In this document: in pieces, positions 43,886 to 54,432 of the stretch
Position numbering within the stretch: position 1 is the stretch's first letter
Layout of the letters: each line of letters starts with the position of its first letter
Assembly: GCA_026393275.1 (NCBI GenBank)
Contig: JAPLAM010000031.1
Span: forward strand, 48,468 to 112,467
DNA length: 64,000 nt
Direction of reading: 5' to 3'
Source: Arthrobacter sp.
GTDB taxonomy: Bacteria > Actinomycetota > Actinomycetes > Actinomycetales > Micrococcaceae
Notes under the pieces: model-generated
The model's database searches: none
Told to the model about the DNA's origin: nothing
The model's input: only the letters and a program-made list of their open reading frames with translations
Program-made: the position numbers and the translations under genes

Positions 43886-44823
43886 GCATCCTCCAGCCCA
43901 CCGACGCCGCGGCCGGCCACTCCGCCGACGGGAGACGGTCCCGCCCGGTCCCCGGCCGGCCGGCCCGCAAGCGCGGCAAGCGGCACTACGGCATCCACAT
44001 CTTCCTCACCGTGCTGGCCGTCATGTGGCTTATCCCCCTGGCATGGACCGTCTTCACCGCACTCCGCCCGAAGGCTGACACGGACAAGTACGGGTACTTC
44101 AGCCTCGGGGGATCCTTCAACTTCGACAACTTCATCCAGGCCTGGACCCAGGGCGGATTCGCCCAGTACGCCTGGAATTCCGCCCTGATCACCATCCCCT
44201 CCGTCCTCCTGGTGCTCTTCTTCGCCTCGATGATGGCGTTCGCCGTGAGCCGGGTCAGTTGGAAGTTCAACGTCACGCTCTTGATCATGTTCACGGCAGG
44301 AAACCTCCTGCCGCCGCAGGTCCTCGCGGCCCCGCTGTTCGAAATGTTCAAGTTGCTCCAGCTGCCTTACAGCATCAGCGATTCCGGCAGCCTGCTCAAT
44401 ACGTACATCAGCGTGATCGCGGTCGACACAGCCTTCCAGATAGGCTTCGTCACCTTCGTCCTGTCCAACTACATGAAGGCGCTCTCGTCCGAACTGACCG
44501 AGGCTGCCCTGGTTGACGGGGCCGGGGTCTGGCGCCAGTACTGGGACATCATCCTGCCGTTGTGCCGGCCCGCCCTGGCGGCCATGGGCACCCTCGAAGT
44601 CATCTTTATCTACAACGACTTCTTCTGGCCGCTGCTGTTCCTGCAAAGCGGGGACCGCCTTCCGCTCACCACGGCCGTCAATAACCTGCAGGGCCAGTTC
44701 CTCTCCAACTACAACCTGATCGCCGCCGGCGCCATGATCACCGCGATCCCGGCCTTGGTCATTTACCTCGCGCTTCAGCGGCACTTCGTGGCCGGCCTGA
44801 CACTCGGCTCCAGCAAAGGATAA
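43882..44823 (+). CDS. ABC transporter sugar permease (MalG-like)
   Basis: A 313-residue partner permease with six helices; the EAA loop is EAALVDGAGVWRQYWDIILP (about 211-230). The Arg/Lys-rich N-terminus (RPARKRGKRHYG) is cytoplasmic. It overlaps the MalF-like gene by 4 bases and ends 2 bases before the GH42 start. Confidence 0.92.
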   Translation: MSILQPTDAAAGHSADGRRSRPVPGRPARKRGKRHYGIHIFLTVLAVMWLIPLAWTVFTALRPKADTDKYGYFSLGGSFNFDNFIQAWTQGGFAQYAWNSALITIPSVLLVLFFASMMAFAVSRVSWKFNVTLLIMFTAGNLLPPQVLAAPLFEMFKLLQLPYSISDSGSLLNTYISVIAVDTAFQIGFVTFVLSNYMKALSSELTEAALVDGAGVWRQYWDIILPLCRPALAAMGTLEVIFIYNDFFWPLLFLQSGDRLPLTTAVNNLQGQFLSNYNLIAAGAMITAIPALVIYLALQRHFVAGLTLGSSKG

Positions 44824-44825
44824 TT

Positions 44826-46925
44826 TTGGACACCACCAATGCCATGGATTACATCACCGCGCGCCTCGGCTCTGAAGGTTCCCCCATGCTGGCGTTCGGC
44901 GGAGACTACAACCCGGAACAGTGGCCCGAGGAGACCTGGGCCGAGGACGTCCGGCTCATGCGCGAGGCCGGCGTGAACCTGGTCAGCGTCGGCATCTTCA
45001 GTTGGTCCCTGTTGGAACCGGCGGAGGGAACCTACGAGTTCGGCTGGCTGGACCGGGTCCTGGAGCTACTGCATACCAACGGCATCCGGGTGGACCTCGC
45101 GAACGCCACCGCCTCCCCGCCGCCGTGGTTCAGCCACAAGTACCCCCAGTCGCTGCCTGTGACGGCCGACGGCGTGCGGCATAGCTACGGTTCCCGGCAG
45201 GCCTTCGCCGCCTCCAGCCCGGACTATCGCCGTGCGGCCGCGGCCCTGACCGAGCAGATCGTCGGGCGGTACAAGGACCACCCCGCCGTCGTCATGTGGC
45301 ACGTCCACAACGAATACGGCTGCCATAACCAGCCTGACTACTCCGACGGCGCCGCCGCCGGCTTCCGGCGCTGGCTGGAACGCCGCTATGGCAGCGTAGA
45401 GGCGCTGAACGCTGCCTGGGGCACCGCCTTCTGGTCACAGCGTTACTCCGCCTGGGCGGAGATCCTTCCGCCGCGGACCTCGGGAACCTGGGTCAATCCG
45501 ACCCAGCAACTGGACTTCGCCCGCTATTCCTCCGACGAACTGCTTGAGTGCTACAAGGCTGAGGCGGCGATCATCCGCTCCCATTCGGGACATCCTGTGA
45601 CCACCAACTTCATGGGTTTCAACATGGGCCTGCACCAGCCGGTGGACTACTGGCGCTGGTCCGAACACATGGACGTGGTCTCCAACGACCACTATCTCAT
45701 TGCCGAGGACCCGCGGAACTTCCAGGAGCTGGCGGCCACGGCTGACCTCACCCGCGGCTGGGCCAAGGGCAAGCCCTGGCTGCTTATGGAACATTCCACC
45801 TCGGCCGTCAACTGGCAGCCCCGGAACATCGCCAAGGCCCCCGGGGAAATGCTGCGCAATTCCCTGCAGCACATTGCCCGCGGCGCGGACGGCGCCCTGT
45901 TCTTCCAGTGGCGCGCGTCCCGCGCCGGCGCCGAAAAGTTCCACTCCGGGCTGCTGCCGCATGCCGGCACGGACACCAAGATCTGGCGCGAGGTGGTCCG
46001 GCTGGGCCAGGCGCTGCGCAGCCTGGCGGAGGTCAGCGGGTCGGTGGTGACCGGCGCGTCCGGCAGGGTCGACGTCGCCATCCTGCACGACACCGACGCC
46101 CGCTGGGCCTCCGAACTGGACTCGCACCCAAGCATCGACGCCTCCAACATCGCCGAACCCCGCCGCTGGCATGACGCTTTCTACCGCGCCGGAATCCCCA
46201 CGGACTTCTGTCAAAGCACCGACGACCTCTCCGGTTACCGACTCGTCATTGCCCCGATGCAGTACCTGCTCAGCGACGCCGGGGCGGCGAACCTGGATGG
46301 CTACGTGCGCGCCGGCGGCCACCTCGTGGTGACGTATTTCTCCGGTATCGTGGACGAAAATGACCACATCAGGCTTGGCAGCTACCCCGGCGCGTTCAGC
46401 GGCCTCCTCGGGGTGCACATGGAAGAGTTCTTTCCGCTGCGGGCCGGCGAGTCGATACCGCTCAGCCACTTCGGCAGCGGCGCCTGCTGGCACGAGCTGG
46501 GCAGGACCACCAGCGCGGAGGTCCTCGCGGCCGTGGCCGAGGGGCCGGCCGCCGGATCCCCTGCCGTGACCCGCAACCGCGCCGGCAACGGCAGCGCCTA
46601 CTATGTCGCCACGACGCTTGCACCCGAGGGGCTGGGCCAGCTGCTCACCGTCATCTGCGCCGACGCCGGGGTGCAGCCACTCGTTCCTGACCTTCCGGCC
46701 GATGTCGAAGTCGCCCGGCGCAGCAAGGACGGCACGGACTGGACCTTCTGCATCAACCACGGGACGGACGAGGTCCGGCTGCCGCTGGAAGGCGTTGACC
46801 TGCTCACCGGCACCGAACTCGACGGCGGGCTCGGCCTCGCGGCTGGAGGCGTCGCCGTCGTCCGTTCACATGCCACCCGCCTGGTTGGCTCCCCCGCCAG
46901 CCAATCGCACCACTCAAGCCTGTAA
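44826..46925 (+). CDS. Beta-galactosidase, GH42
   Basis: A 699-residue GH42 enzyme that cleaves terminal beta-galactosides after import. The barrel begins GGDYNPEQWPEETWAEDVRL; the acid/base Glu is in VMWHVHNEYGCH and the nucleophile Glu in WLLMEHSTSAVNWQP. The trimerisation domain and small C-terminal beta domain follow. There is no signal peptide, so it is cytoplasmic. The TTG start at 44826 is supported by AAGGA 5 bases upstream; an ATG six codons later is the alternative. Confidence 0.93.
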   Translation: MDTTNAMDYITARLGSEGSPMLAFGGDYNPEQWPEETWAEDVRLMREAGVNLVSVGIFSWSLLEPAEGTYEFGWLDRVLELLHTNGIRVDLANATASPPPWFSHKYPQSLPVTADGVRHSYGSRQAFAASSPDYRRAAAALTEQIVGRYKDHPAVVMWHVHNEYGCHNQPDYSDGAAAGFRRWLERRYGSVEALNAAWGTAFWSQRYSAWAEILPPRTSGTWVNPTQQLDFARYSSDELLECYKAEAAIIRSHSGHPVTTNFMGFNMGLHQPVDYWRWSEHMDVVSNDHYLIAEDPRNFQELAATADLTRGWAKGKPWLLMEHSTSAVNWQPRNIAKAPGEMLRNSLQHIARGADGALFFQWRASRAGAEKFHSGLLPHAGTDTKIWREVVRLGQALRSLAEVSGSVVTGASGRVDVAILHDTDARWASELDSHPSIDASNIAEPRRWHDAFYRAGIPTDFCQSTDDLSGYRLVIAPMQYLLSDAGAANLDGYVRAGGHLVVTYFSGIVDENDHIRLGSYPGAFSGLLGVHMEEFFPLRAGESIPLSHFGSGACWHELGRTTSAEVLAAVAEGPAAGSPAVTRNRAGNGSAYYVATTLAPEGLGQLLTVICADAGVQPLVPDLPADVEVARRSKDGTDWTFCINHGTDEVRLPLEGVDLLTGTELDGGLGLAAGGVAVVRSHATRLVGSPASQSHHSSL

Positions 46926-46934
46926 GGACACCAG

Positions 46935-47738
46935 ATGCTAGCCGCAGCCCGCCATTCCGCCATCCTCGCGGAAGTCCAGCGTGAGCGGATCGTCCGCGTC
47001 GCGGACCTCGCCAAGATGCTCGGCGTTTCGCTGATGACCGTGCGGCGTGACATCGAGGCCCTCGACGCGTCCGGGGCGCTGGAAAAAATCCACGGCGGGG
47101 CCAAGCTGCCCGGCGGGGCCAGCACCCACGAGCCGGGCTTCGAGCTGAAGGTGACCCAGCTCAAGGACGAGAAGATGGCCATCGCGCAGGAGGCCGCCGC
47201 CCAGGTGCGCGAAGGCATGGCGGTGGGGCTAAGCGCCGGCACCACCACGTGGGCGCTGGCCCAGCTGTTGTCCGGCGGGCCGCGGATTACCGTGGTCACC
47301 AACTCGGTGCGGATCGCCGACGTCTTCCATCAGGGCTCCTCGCCGTCCACCGTGATCCTGACCGGCGGCGAGCGCACGCCTTCCGACGCGCTGGTCGGCC
47401 CGCTGGCCACGTCCTCGCTGAGGCAGCTGCATCTTGACGTGTTGTTCCTGGGAGTCCACGGAGTCGACCCCGACGCCGGCTTCACCACTCCGAACGTGCT
47501 GGAAGCGGAAACGGACCGGGCGTTCGTCGCCGCGGCACGCCGGGTGGTGGTCCTGGCCGACCACACGAAGTGGGGGACGCTCGGGATCAGCACGATTGCC
47601 GCCCTAGAGGACGCCGACGAGCTCATCAGCGATGACCGCCTGGGCGGCGAAGCACGGCGCATCCTCACCGAACGCGTCGGACGGCTGCGGCTTGCACCCA
47701 CCGGTGCCGCGGCCCATCCCGGCGCCGCTGCCGGCTGA
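46935..47738 (+). CDS. DeoR/GlpR-family transcriptional regulator
   Basis: A 267-residue regulator. The DeoR helix-turn-helix at about 5-58 includes RHSAILAEVQRERIVRVADL and VSLMTVRRDIEALD; the C-terminal sugar-phosphate-sensing domain (about 75-235) has GLSAGTTTWALAQLL. AAGGA lies 6 bases before the ATG. Its place inside the operon suggests local control by a galactose metabolite such as tagatose- or galactose-phosphate, which is inference. Confidence 0.92.
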   Translation: MLAAARHSAILAEVQRERIVRVADLAKMLGVSLMTVRRDIEALDASGALEKIHGGAKLPGGASTHEPGFELKVTQLKDEKMAIAQEAAAQVREGMAVGLSAGTTTWALAQLLSGGPRITVVTNSVRIADVFHQGSSPSTVILTGGERTPSDALVGPLATSSLRQLHLDVLFLGVHGVDPDAGFTTPNVLEAETDRAFVAAARRVVVLADHTKWGTLGISTIAALEDADELISDDRLGGEARRILTERVGRLRLAPTGAAAHPGAAAG

Positions 47739-47789
47739 CCCAGCCGGCCCCACCTGCCCCGAACCGACTCGACAACGCCTGGAGCTGCA

Positions 47790-50015
47790 GTGAACAACCC
47801 GGACCTGACCGTTGCCCCGGATCCCCGTACCGCCGGAACCCCGACTCCCCCGGCACCGCTGTACCTGCGGCGCGCGGGGACGGCGTTGCTCATCGACTTC
47901 AGCACCGGAGAGCCTGCCCTGCTGCACTTCGGCGCCGACCTCGGACCGGGGCTCCCGGACCTGGCGCTACTTCGCGACCCCGTTCCGCACTCCGCGCTGG
48001 ACACACCCGTGACCCTGGGCCTGATCCCGCAGGCTTCGTCTGGCTGGCGCGGGCGTCCCGGGCTCCGCGGCCACCGCAACGGCCGGGCATTTTCGGCCCG
48101 GCTGCGGCTGGAGTCCGTAACGGCGGACGCCCCGGAGGACGCCGGATCCGCCGTCGTCACCCAGACCGACCCCGACGCCGGCATCACCGTCCGGACCGAG
48201 CTGCGGCTCAACGACGGCGGCCTGCTGCAGCTGCGGCACTCACTGGCGAACGACGGAGTGGATCCCTATACCGTCGAGGAGCTCGCCGCGGTGCTGCCGG
48301 TGGGCCGCGCCGCCACGGAAATACTTGACCTGACCGGCCGCTGGTGCCGGGAGTCCCACCCCCAGCGCCTTCCGCTGCATCAGGGCACGTGGGTCCGCTC
48401 GGGACGGCACGGCCGGACGGGGCACGACTCCTCGCTCCTGCTGGCCGCCGGAACCAGCGGCTTCGGCTACCGCCACGGGCAGGTCTGGGCCGTCCATCTG
48501 GGCTGGAGCGGCAACCACGAAAGCTTCGTCGACACCGCTGCCGACGGCCGGACCGTGATCGGCGCGGCGGAACTGCTCGGATCCGCAGAAATCACGCTGG
48601 CCCCGGGCTCCCGCTACGAGACCCCCTGGTTGTTTGCCGCCTACTCGGCAGCCGGTCTGGACGGCATCAGCGAAGCCTTCTACGCCTGGTTCCGCGGGCG
48701 CCCGCACCACCCCGGTGCGGTCTCCGGCAAGCCCCGCCCGGTGGTCCTGAACGTCTGGGAGGCCGTCTACTTCGACCACCGGCTGCCGGCCCTGCTCGAA
48801 CTCGCCGAATCGGCCGCCGGCCTCGGCGTGGAACGCTACGTGCTCGACGACGGGTGGTTCCGCGGCCGGCGCAACGACACCGCGGGCCTGGGCGACTGGT
48901 ACGTCGACGAAGAACTCTGGCCCGGCGGCCTGGCGCCGCTGATCGACGCGGTGAACGGCCACGGCATGGAGTTCGGCCTCTGGGTCGAGCCGGAGATGGT
49001 CAACGAGGACTCCGACCTTGCCCGGGCGCACCCCGACTGGATCGCCGGACCCGCCCCGCGGCCCGAAGCCGGCACCGGCGGCGCGGGCGGCCGGTTGCCG
49101 GAGCGGTGGCGGCACCAGCAGGTCCTCGACCTCGTCAACCCCGAGGCCTGGCAGTACATCTATGACCGGCTCGATGCCCTCCTGAGCGAGCACCGGATCG
49201 GCTACCTCAAATGGGACCAGAACCGGGACCTGACGGAAATGGGCCACGCCGGCCGGCCCTCGGTCCACGCCCAGACCCAGGCCGTCTATCGACTCCTGGA
49301 CGCACTGCGCAGCGCCCACCCCGGGGTCGAGGTCGAAAGCTGCTCGTCCGGGGGAGCCCGCGTTGACCTTGGCATCCTGGAACGCACGGATCGGATCTGG
49401 GCCTCCGACTGCAATGACGCCCTCGAACGGCAGACGGTCCAGCGGTGGACCGGCATGGTGGTGCCGCCGGAGCTCGTCGGGTCACACATCGGGCCCACCA
49501 CGAGCCACACCACGGCCCGCACCCACGATCTCTCGTTCCGGGCCATCACCGCGCTGTTTGGCCACTTCGGTCTCGAATGGGACGTCCGGCGCCTCGACCC
49601 GGCCGAGCGCGGCGAACTGGCGGCGGCGATCGGCTTGTTCAAGGAGTACCGTCCCCTGCTGCACAGCGGGCGCATGGTGCGGGCCGACGAGCCCGATCCG
49701 GCCCTGCGGCTGCACGGCGTCGTCTCCCACGACGGCGGCGAAGCGCTCTACGCGCTGGTCTGCGTCGCGACGTCGTTCGCCGAGATTCCGGGGCGGGTCT
49801 GCCTGCCGGGCCTGGACCCGGACGTCCGCTACCGGCTGGAAGCCCTCTACCCGGCCCCTGACGATCGACGCGCCTTCAAGCACGCCCTGCCGCCGGCCTG
49901 GCTGGACGGCGGGATAGAGGCGAGCGGACGCTTCCTGGCGGCGTCCGGCCTGCCCATGCCGGTCCTGAACCCCGAGCACGGGCTGCTCCTGGGCGTTCGT
50001 CGCGTGGGTGCTTAA
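47790..50015 (+). CDS. Alpha-galactosidase, GH36
   Basis: A 741-residue GH36 enzyme removing alpha-galactose from melibiose, raffinose and similar sugars. Visible features are YVLDDGWFRGRR, the nucleophile Asp in GYLKWDQNRD, CSSGGARVDLGIL and the acid/base Asp in WASDCNDALERQ. The N-terminal beta-sandwich and C-terminal domain are complete. It is cytoplasmic. The GTG start at 47790 has GGAG 6 bases upstream. The galT start lies 1 base after its stop. Confidence 0.93.
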   Translation: MNNPDLTVAPDPRTAGTPTPPAPLYLRRAGTALLIDFSTGEPALLHFGADLGPGLPDLALLRDPVPHSALDTPVTLGLIPQASSGWRGRPGLRGHRNGRAFSARLRLESVTADAPEDAGSAVVTQTDPDAGITVRTELRLNDGGLLQLRHSLANDGVDPYTVEELAAVLPVGRAATEILDLTGRWCRESHPQRLPLHQGTWVRSGRHGRTGHDSSLLLAAGTSGFGYRHGQVWAVHLGWSGNHESFVDTAADGRTVIGAAELLGSAEITLAPGSRYETPWLFAAYSAAGLDGISEAFYAWFRGRPHHPGAVSGKPRPVVLNVWEAVYFDHRLPALLELAESAAGLGVERYVLDDGWFRGRRNDTAGLGDWYVDEELWPGGLAPLIDAVNGHGMEFGLWVEPEMVNEDSDLARAHPDWIAGPAPRPEAGTGGAGGRLPERWRHQQVLDLVNPEAWQYIYDRLDALLSEHRIGYLKWDQNRDLTEMGHAGRPSVHAQTQAVYRLLDALRSAHPGVEVESCSSGGARVDLGILERTDRIWASDCNDALERQTVQRWTGMVVPPELVGSHIGPTTSHTTARTHDLSFRAITALFGHFGLEWDVRRLDPAERGELAAAIGLFKEYRPLLHSGRMVRADEPDPALRLHGVVSHDGGEALYALVCVATSFAEIPGRVCLPGLDPDVRYRLEALYPAPDDRRAFKHALPPAWLDGGIEASGRFLAASGLPMPVLNPEHGLLLGVRRVGA

Positions 50016-50016
50016 C

Positions 50017-51147
50017 ATGGGCCAGATCACCAAGCGCGCCTATACGCTCTCCGACGGGCGGGACCTCTTCTACTTCGACGACGCCGACTCCTCGCTTCCG
50101 TCCGGGCGCGGACCGGACCTTCGCGAGCCGGCGGCGCGTCCGCCGACGGCAACGATGCGGCAGGACGTGTTGACGGGCGAGTGGATCTCCATCGCGGCGG
50201 CCCGGCAGAACCGGGTGGTCCTGCCGCCCTCACACCTGGACCCCCTCGCTCCCGCCTCGCCGGGGAACGCCTCGGAGATTCCGAGTCTCTACGATGTTGC
50301 CGTATTCGAGAACAAGTCCCCGGCGTTCGGCCCCTCGGTCTCCGGACCGGGCGCGCCCGAAGGGCTCGCGGACCTCGCCAGTGTGGGGCTTGGCCGCAGC
50401 CGGCTGTCGGTGGGGCGCTGCGAAGTGGTGTGCTTTTCACCGGAACACACCGGGTCGCTCGCCGGGGTGTCCTTGTCCCGGATGCGCACGGTGGTGGAGG
50501 CCTGGGCGGACCGGACTGCGGCGCTGTCCCGGCTTCCCGGCGTCGAACAGGTCTTTCCCTTCGAGAACCGGGGCGAGGCGATCGGCGTGACCTTGCATCA
50601 CCCGCACGGACAGATCTATGCGTACCCGTTCATCACCCCCCGCACGGCCCAACTGGCCCGTTCGATCGAGAACTACGGGGCCGGGATGTTCGAGGATATC
50701 CTCGGCTTCGAACGGCAATCGGAGCGGGTAGTGCTGCAGGGCGAGCACTGGACGGCGTTCGTTCCTTTCGCGGCGCGCTGGCCGTTGGAAGTCCACGTGC
50801 TGCCGCACCGGCACGTCCCCGATCTGGCGGCCACCAGCGACGCGGAGCGGACAGAGTTTTCGCGGCTGTACCGACGGCTGCTGCGCGGCGTTGACGAGCT
50901 GTACACCACCCCCACCCCCTACATTTCGGCCTGGCATCAGGCCCCCGTGAACGCCCACCGGGACGAGATCCGGCTGATGCTGCAGCTGACGTCGCCCCGG
51001 CGGGAGGAAACCAAACTGAAGTACCTGGCCGGGTCCGAAGCGGCGATGGGGGCATTCATCGCCGACATCCCGCCGGAAACCGCCGCCGCCCGGCTCCGGA
51101 ACGCCATCGAGCACGCCATCGACAAGGAAGGCCCCGCACAGCCATGA
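50017..51147 (+). CDS. galT: Galactose-1-phosphate uridylyltransferase
   Basis: A 376-residue Leloir-pathway enzyme exchanging UMP between UDP-glucose and galactose-1-phosphate. The active-site histidine is in TLHHPHGQIYAYPF; GEWISIAAARQNRVVLPP and CEVVCFSPEHTGSLAGV are family segments. I prefer the ATG at 50017 over a GTG at 50008 that overlaps the GH36 stop. Its stop overlaps galK by 4 bases. No galE is present in this locus. Confidence 0.92.
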   Translation: MGQITKRAYTLSDGRDLFYFDDADSSLPSGRGPDLREPAARPPTATMRQDVLTGEWISIAAARQNRVVLPPSHLDPLAPASPGNASEIPSLYDVAVFENKSPAFGPSVSGPGAPEGLADLASVGLGRSRLSVGRCEVVCFSPEHTGSLAGVSLSRMRTVVEAWADRTAALSRLPGVEQVFPFENRGEAIGVTLHHPHGQIYAYPFITPRTAQLARSIENYGAGMFEDILGFERQSERVVLQGEHWTAFVPFAARWPLEVHVLPHRHVPDLAATSDAERTEFSRLYRRLLRGVDELYTTPTPYISAWHQAPVNAHRDEIRLMLQLTSPRREETKLKYLAGSEAAMGAFIADIPPETAAARLRNAIEHAIDKEGPAQP

Positions 51148-52316
51148 CCGAACTTCTTCAGCGCGGCCGCGACTACTTTTCCAGCCAGTTCGGCACCGCG
51201 CCCGATGGCGTGTGGTCAGCCCCCGGGCGGGTGAACCTGATCGGCGAACACACAGACTACAACGACGGCTTCGCCTTTCCCCTCGCAATCGATAAGCGGA
51301 CCGCCGTGGCAGCCCGGTCCCGGGCCGACCGCATGGTGCGGGTTGCCAGCAGTTCCTTCCCCGGCGTGGTGGAGCTCAGCCTCGATGACCTGGATCCCGA
51401 TGGCCTGAGCGGCTGGGCCGCCTATCCCCTCGGCGTCGCCTGGGCAATGTCCGAGGCCCTGCGGCAGGAGGGACGCGACGCCGGGCGGCTGACCGGCGTG
51501 GACTTGGCACTCAGCTCCGACGTCCCGGCCGGAGCCGGCCTGTCCTCCTCCGCCGCGGTCGAATGTTCGGTGGCGCTGGCCCTGAACGAACTCTGGGGCG
51601 CAGGGCTGGACCGGCAGGAACTCGCCCGGGTCGGCCAGCTCGCCGAGAACAGGGTAGTCGGGGCCCCCACCGGCATCATGGACCAGTCCGCCTCGCTCCT
51701 CGGCGAGCCGGACCACGGCATCCTGCTGGACTGCCAGAGCCTGCGAACCGAAGCCGTCCCGCTGGGCTTCTCCGCCGCCGGAGTGGGGCTGCTCGTCATC
51801 GACACCCGCACCAGCCACTCCCACGCCGACGGCGGTTACGCCAGCCGCCGCCGCTCCTGCGAAGACGGGGCCCGGAGCCTGGGGGTGCGCAGCCTGCGCG
51901 GCCTCGGCCCGGAGGACCTTCCACGCGCGGCCTCGGTGCTGGACGCTCAGACCTTCCGCAGGGTCCGGCATGTGGTCACGGAAAACCAGCGGGTGCTGGA
52001 CACTGTCGCCATGCTGCGAACGTCCGGCCCCGCCGCCATCGGGCCCTTCCTCAACGCCTCGCACGTGTCCATGCGGGACGATTTCGAGATTTCCACCGCC
52101 GAGCTGGATCTGGCGGTGTCCAGCGCCCAGGAGCTAGGCGCGATCGGCTCCCGCATGACCGGCGGCGGCTTCGGCGGCGCCGCCATCGCATTGGTGCGCA
52201 ACGACGTCGCCGTCAGGGTCGCCGAGGGGATAGTCCAGGCTTTCGCCCGGGCCGGGTTTGCGGCGCCGCACATCTTTCCCGTGACGGCGTCCGCGGGCGC
52301 CCGGCGCGACTGCTAG
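51144..52316 (+). CDS. galK: Galactokinase
   Basis: A 390-residue GHMP kinase phosphorylating galactose. It has the galactokinase signature GRVNLIGEHTDYNDGF (about 29-44), the ATP loop VPAGAGLSSSAAVE and motif 3 MTGGGFGGAAIAL. It is the last gene of the galactoside operon, in a 4-base overlap with galT, and converges on the next gene with 16 bases between. Confidence 0.95.
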   Translation: MTELLQRGRDYFSSQFGTAPDGVWSAPGRVNLIGEHTDYNDGFAFPLAIDKRTAVAARSRADRMVRVASSSFPGVVELSLDDLDPDGLSGWAAYPLGVAWAMSEALRQEGRDAGRLTGVDLALSSDVPAGAGLSSSAAVECSVALALNELWGAGLDRQELARVGQLAENRVVGAPTGIMDQSASLLGEPDHGILLDCQSLRTEAVPLGFSAAGVGLLVIDTRTSHSHADGGYASRRRSCEDGARSLGVRSLRGLGPEDLPRAASVLDAQTFRRVRHVVTENQRVLDTVAMLRTSGPAAIGPFLNASHVSMRDDFEISTAELDLAVSSAQELGAIGSRMTGGGFGGAAIALVRNDVAVRVAEGIVQAFARAGFAAPHIFPVTASAGARRDC

Positions 52317-52332
52317 GGGTTCCGGCCCGGAC

Positions 52333-53322
52333 TCAGACGCGGGCCAGCCCGGCAACCTCGGCGAGCAGCTCCACGGAACGCAGCCTGTCCTCAACGGCGG
52401 CGCTCTGGTGCGCGACGATCAGTTCGTCGGCGTCGGCATGCCGGGTGAACTCCTCGAGGTATTCCAGCACGGCGGCCGGGGTGCCAACGGCGGAGTACTT
52501 CATCATCTGCGCCATGTGCTGGCCTTGAGGCGAGTCCAGGATCATGTCCGCCTCGTCGTCGCTGAAGACCCGGCCGTTGCCGAAGAACAGCGACACCCGG
52601 GCCCGTTTGGTGGCCTGGAACATTTCCTGCGCGTCGGCGGCGGAATCCGCGGCGATCACGTTGACGCCGGCGATCACGTGCGGGGCGTCGAGCTGCTCGG
52701 AGGGCCGGAATTCGCGGCGGTAGATTGCCACAGCGTCCTGCAGCGCGTTCGGCGCGAAGTGCGAGGCGAAGGCGTACGGCAGGCCCAGCTGGGCGGCCAG
52801 CCTGGCGCCGAACAGCGATGAGCCCAGGATGTAGAGCGGCACGTTCGTGCCCTTGCCCGGGGTGGCCTCAACGCCCGGGATGCGGGTGGGGCCGGTCAGG
52901 TAGCCCTGCAGTTCCAGGACGTCCTGCGGGAAAGTGTCAGCGCTCATCGGGTCGCGGCGCAGGGCCCGCATGGTGTTCTGATCGCTGCCCGGGGCACGGC
53001 CCAGGCCGAGGTCGATCCGCCCGGGGTGCAGGGTCTCGAGAGTGCCGAACTGCTCGGCGATGGTCAGCGGGGAGTGGTTCGGCAGCATGACGCCGCCGGC
53101 GCCGAGCCGGATGGTCTTGGTCTGGGACGCGATGTGGGCGATCAGGACGCTGGTCGCCGACGATGCGATGGACGACATGTTGTGGTGCTCGGCGTACCAG
53201 ATGCGGCGGTAGCCCAGCTCCTCGGCCCGCTGCGCCATGGCGACGCTTCCGGCGAAGCTTTCTGCCGCCGTCTGGCCCTTGCCGATGATTGCCAGGTCAA
53301 GGATGGAAAGCGGAACAGTCAC
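52333..53322 (-). CDS. Luciferase-like flavin monooxygenase (MsnO8 family)
   Basis: A 329-residue bacterial luciferase-like (LLM) TIM-barrel protein with [20 protein letters not shown] near the N-terminus, [20 protein letters not shown] and [20 protein letters not shown]. It should use FMNH2 or F420-like cofactors; the substrate is unknown. The GTG start has only a weak ribosome site. It is divergent from the aldo/keto reductase gene, with which it shares a 179-base promoter region. Confidence 0.88.
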   Translation of the reverse strand: MTVPLSILDLAIIGKGQTAAESFAGSVAMAQRAEELGYRRIWYAEHHNMSSIASSATSVLIAHIASQTKTIRLGAGGVMLPNHSPLTIAEQFGTLETLHPGRIDLGLGRAPGSDQNTMRALRRDPMSADTFPQDVLELQGYLTGPTRIPGVEATPGKGTNVPLYILGSSLFGARLAAQLGLPYAFASHFAPNALQDAVAIYRREFRPSEQLDAPHVIAGVNVIAADSAADAQEMFQATKRARVSLFFGNGRVFSDDEADMILDSPQGQHMAQMMKYSAVGTPAAVLEYLEEFTRHADADELIVAHQSAAVEDRLRSVELLAEVAGLARV

Positions 53323-53501
53323 GGAAAAGCCGGCCTTTCGTAGCGGAGCAAAATGTGGGGAGATCCCGGTGCGCCGGGCCGGAAACCGCCCGGACGCCTA
53401 CAAATGCCAACGACGCCGGTGCCCGTCTTATTTCTGCTCGCCCGGTTCGCCCGCGGGCAGCGCGGCGGAATACTCAGCACCCTTAGCGTGTTGGCGCTTC
53501 C

Positions 53502-54371
53502 ATGAGCCAAGACAACACACAGCATCAGGAAGTGTCTGCGACGATCGACCTGTTGGACCTGGGCACGGTTCACCGCCTGGGCTTCGGTGCCATGCGCATC
53601 GTCGGCGACGGCGTTTGGGGCGAGCCGGCCGACCGGGCCGCCGCCGTCGCCGTCGTCCGCCGCGCCGTTGAACTGGGCGTCGACTTTATCGATACCGCCG
53701 ATTCCTATGGGCCCAACATCAGCGAAGAAATCCTTGCCGAGGCACTTCATCCTTACCGGGACGGCCTGAAGATCGCCACCAAGGTCGGGTTCACCCGCGC
53801 CGGGCCGAACCAGTGGGTGCCGGTGGGCCGGCCCGAGTACCTGCGCCAGCAGACCGAACTGAGCCTGCGCAAGCTCAAGGTCGAGGCGCTGGATCTGCTG
53901 CAGCTGCACCGGATCGACCCGAAGGTCGACGCCGAAGAGCAGTTCGGCGTCCTTCGAGAGCTCCAGGACGAGGGCAAGGTCAAGGCGCTGGGCCTGTCCC
54001 AGGTCAGCGTGGCCGAACTGGAGCAGGCAGGGAAGCACTTCACGGTCTCCACCGTGCAGAACCGGTACAACCTGACCGACCGCAGCTCCGAGGACGTCCT
54101 GAAATACGCGGAGGAGAAGGGCATCGGCTTCATCCCCTGGGCCCCCATCTCCGCCGGCGAACTGGCCCGTCCGGGCGGCCCCCTCGACGCGGCCGCCACC
54201 CGGCTGGGCGCCACCACCTCCCAGGTAGCGCTGGCGTGGCTGCTGCGCCGCTCCCCCGTGATGATGCCGATCCCGGGAACGGGCTCCATCAAGCACCTCG
54301 AAGAAAACCTGGCCGCCGCCGGCGTCGTCCTCGACGACGCCACCTTCGCCGAGCTCGAAGCCGCACGCTAG
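53502..54371 (+). CDS. Aldo/keto reductase
   Basis: A 289-residue NADPH-dependent reductase with the catalytic tetrad visible: Asp and Tyr in [17 protein letters not shown], Lys in IATKVGFTR and His in LLQLHRIDP. The C-terminal [18 protein letters not shown] binds NADPH phosphate. There is no ribosome site; a TAGCGT -10-like box at 53484-53489 would give a very short leader. The following DJ-1 gene, 61 bases downstream, may be cotranscribed for aldehyde defence. Confidence 0.9.
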   Translation: MSQDNTQHQEVSATIDLLDLGTVHRLGFGAMRIVGDGVWGEPADRAAAVAVVRRAVELGVDFIDTADSYGPNISEEILAEALHPYRDGLKIATKVGFTRAGPNQWVPVGRPEYLRQQTELSLRKLKVEALDLLQLHRIDPKVDAEEQFGVLRELQDEGKVKALGLSQVSVAELEQAGKHFTVSTVQNRYNLTDRSSEDVLKYAEEKGIGFIPWAPISAGELARPGGPLDAAATRLGATTSQVALAWLLRRSPVMMPIPGTGSIKHLEENLAAAGVVLDDATFAELEAAR

Positions 54372-54432
54372 ACACACCCCCCCCTATCACCACCCACCAG
54401 CCGGCCCGTGGCCGGCAGAACAGGAGCACACC

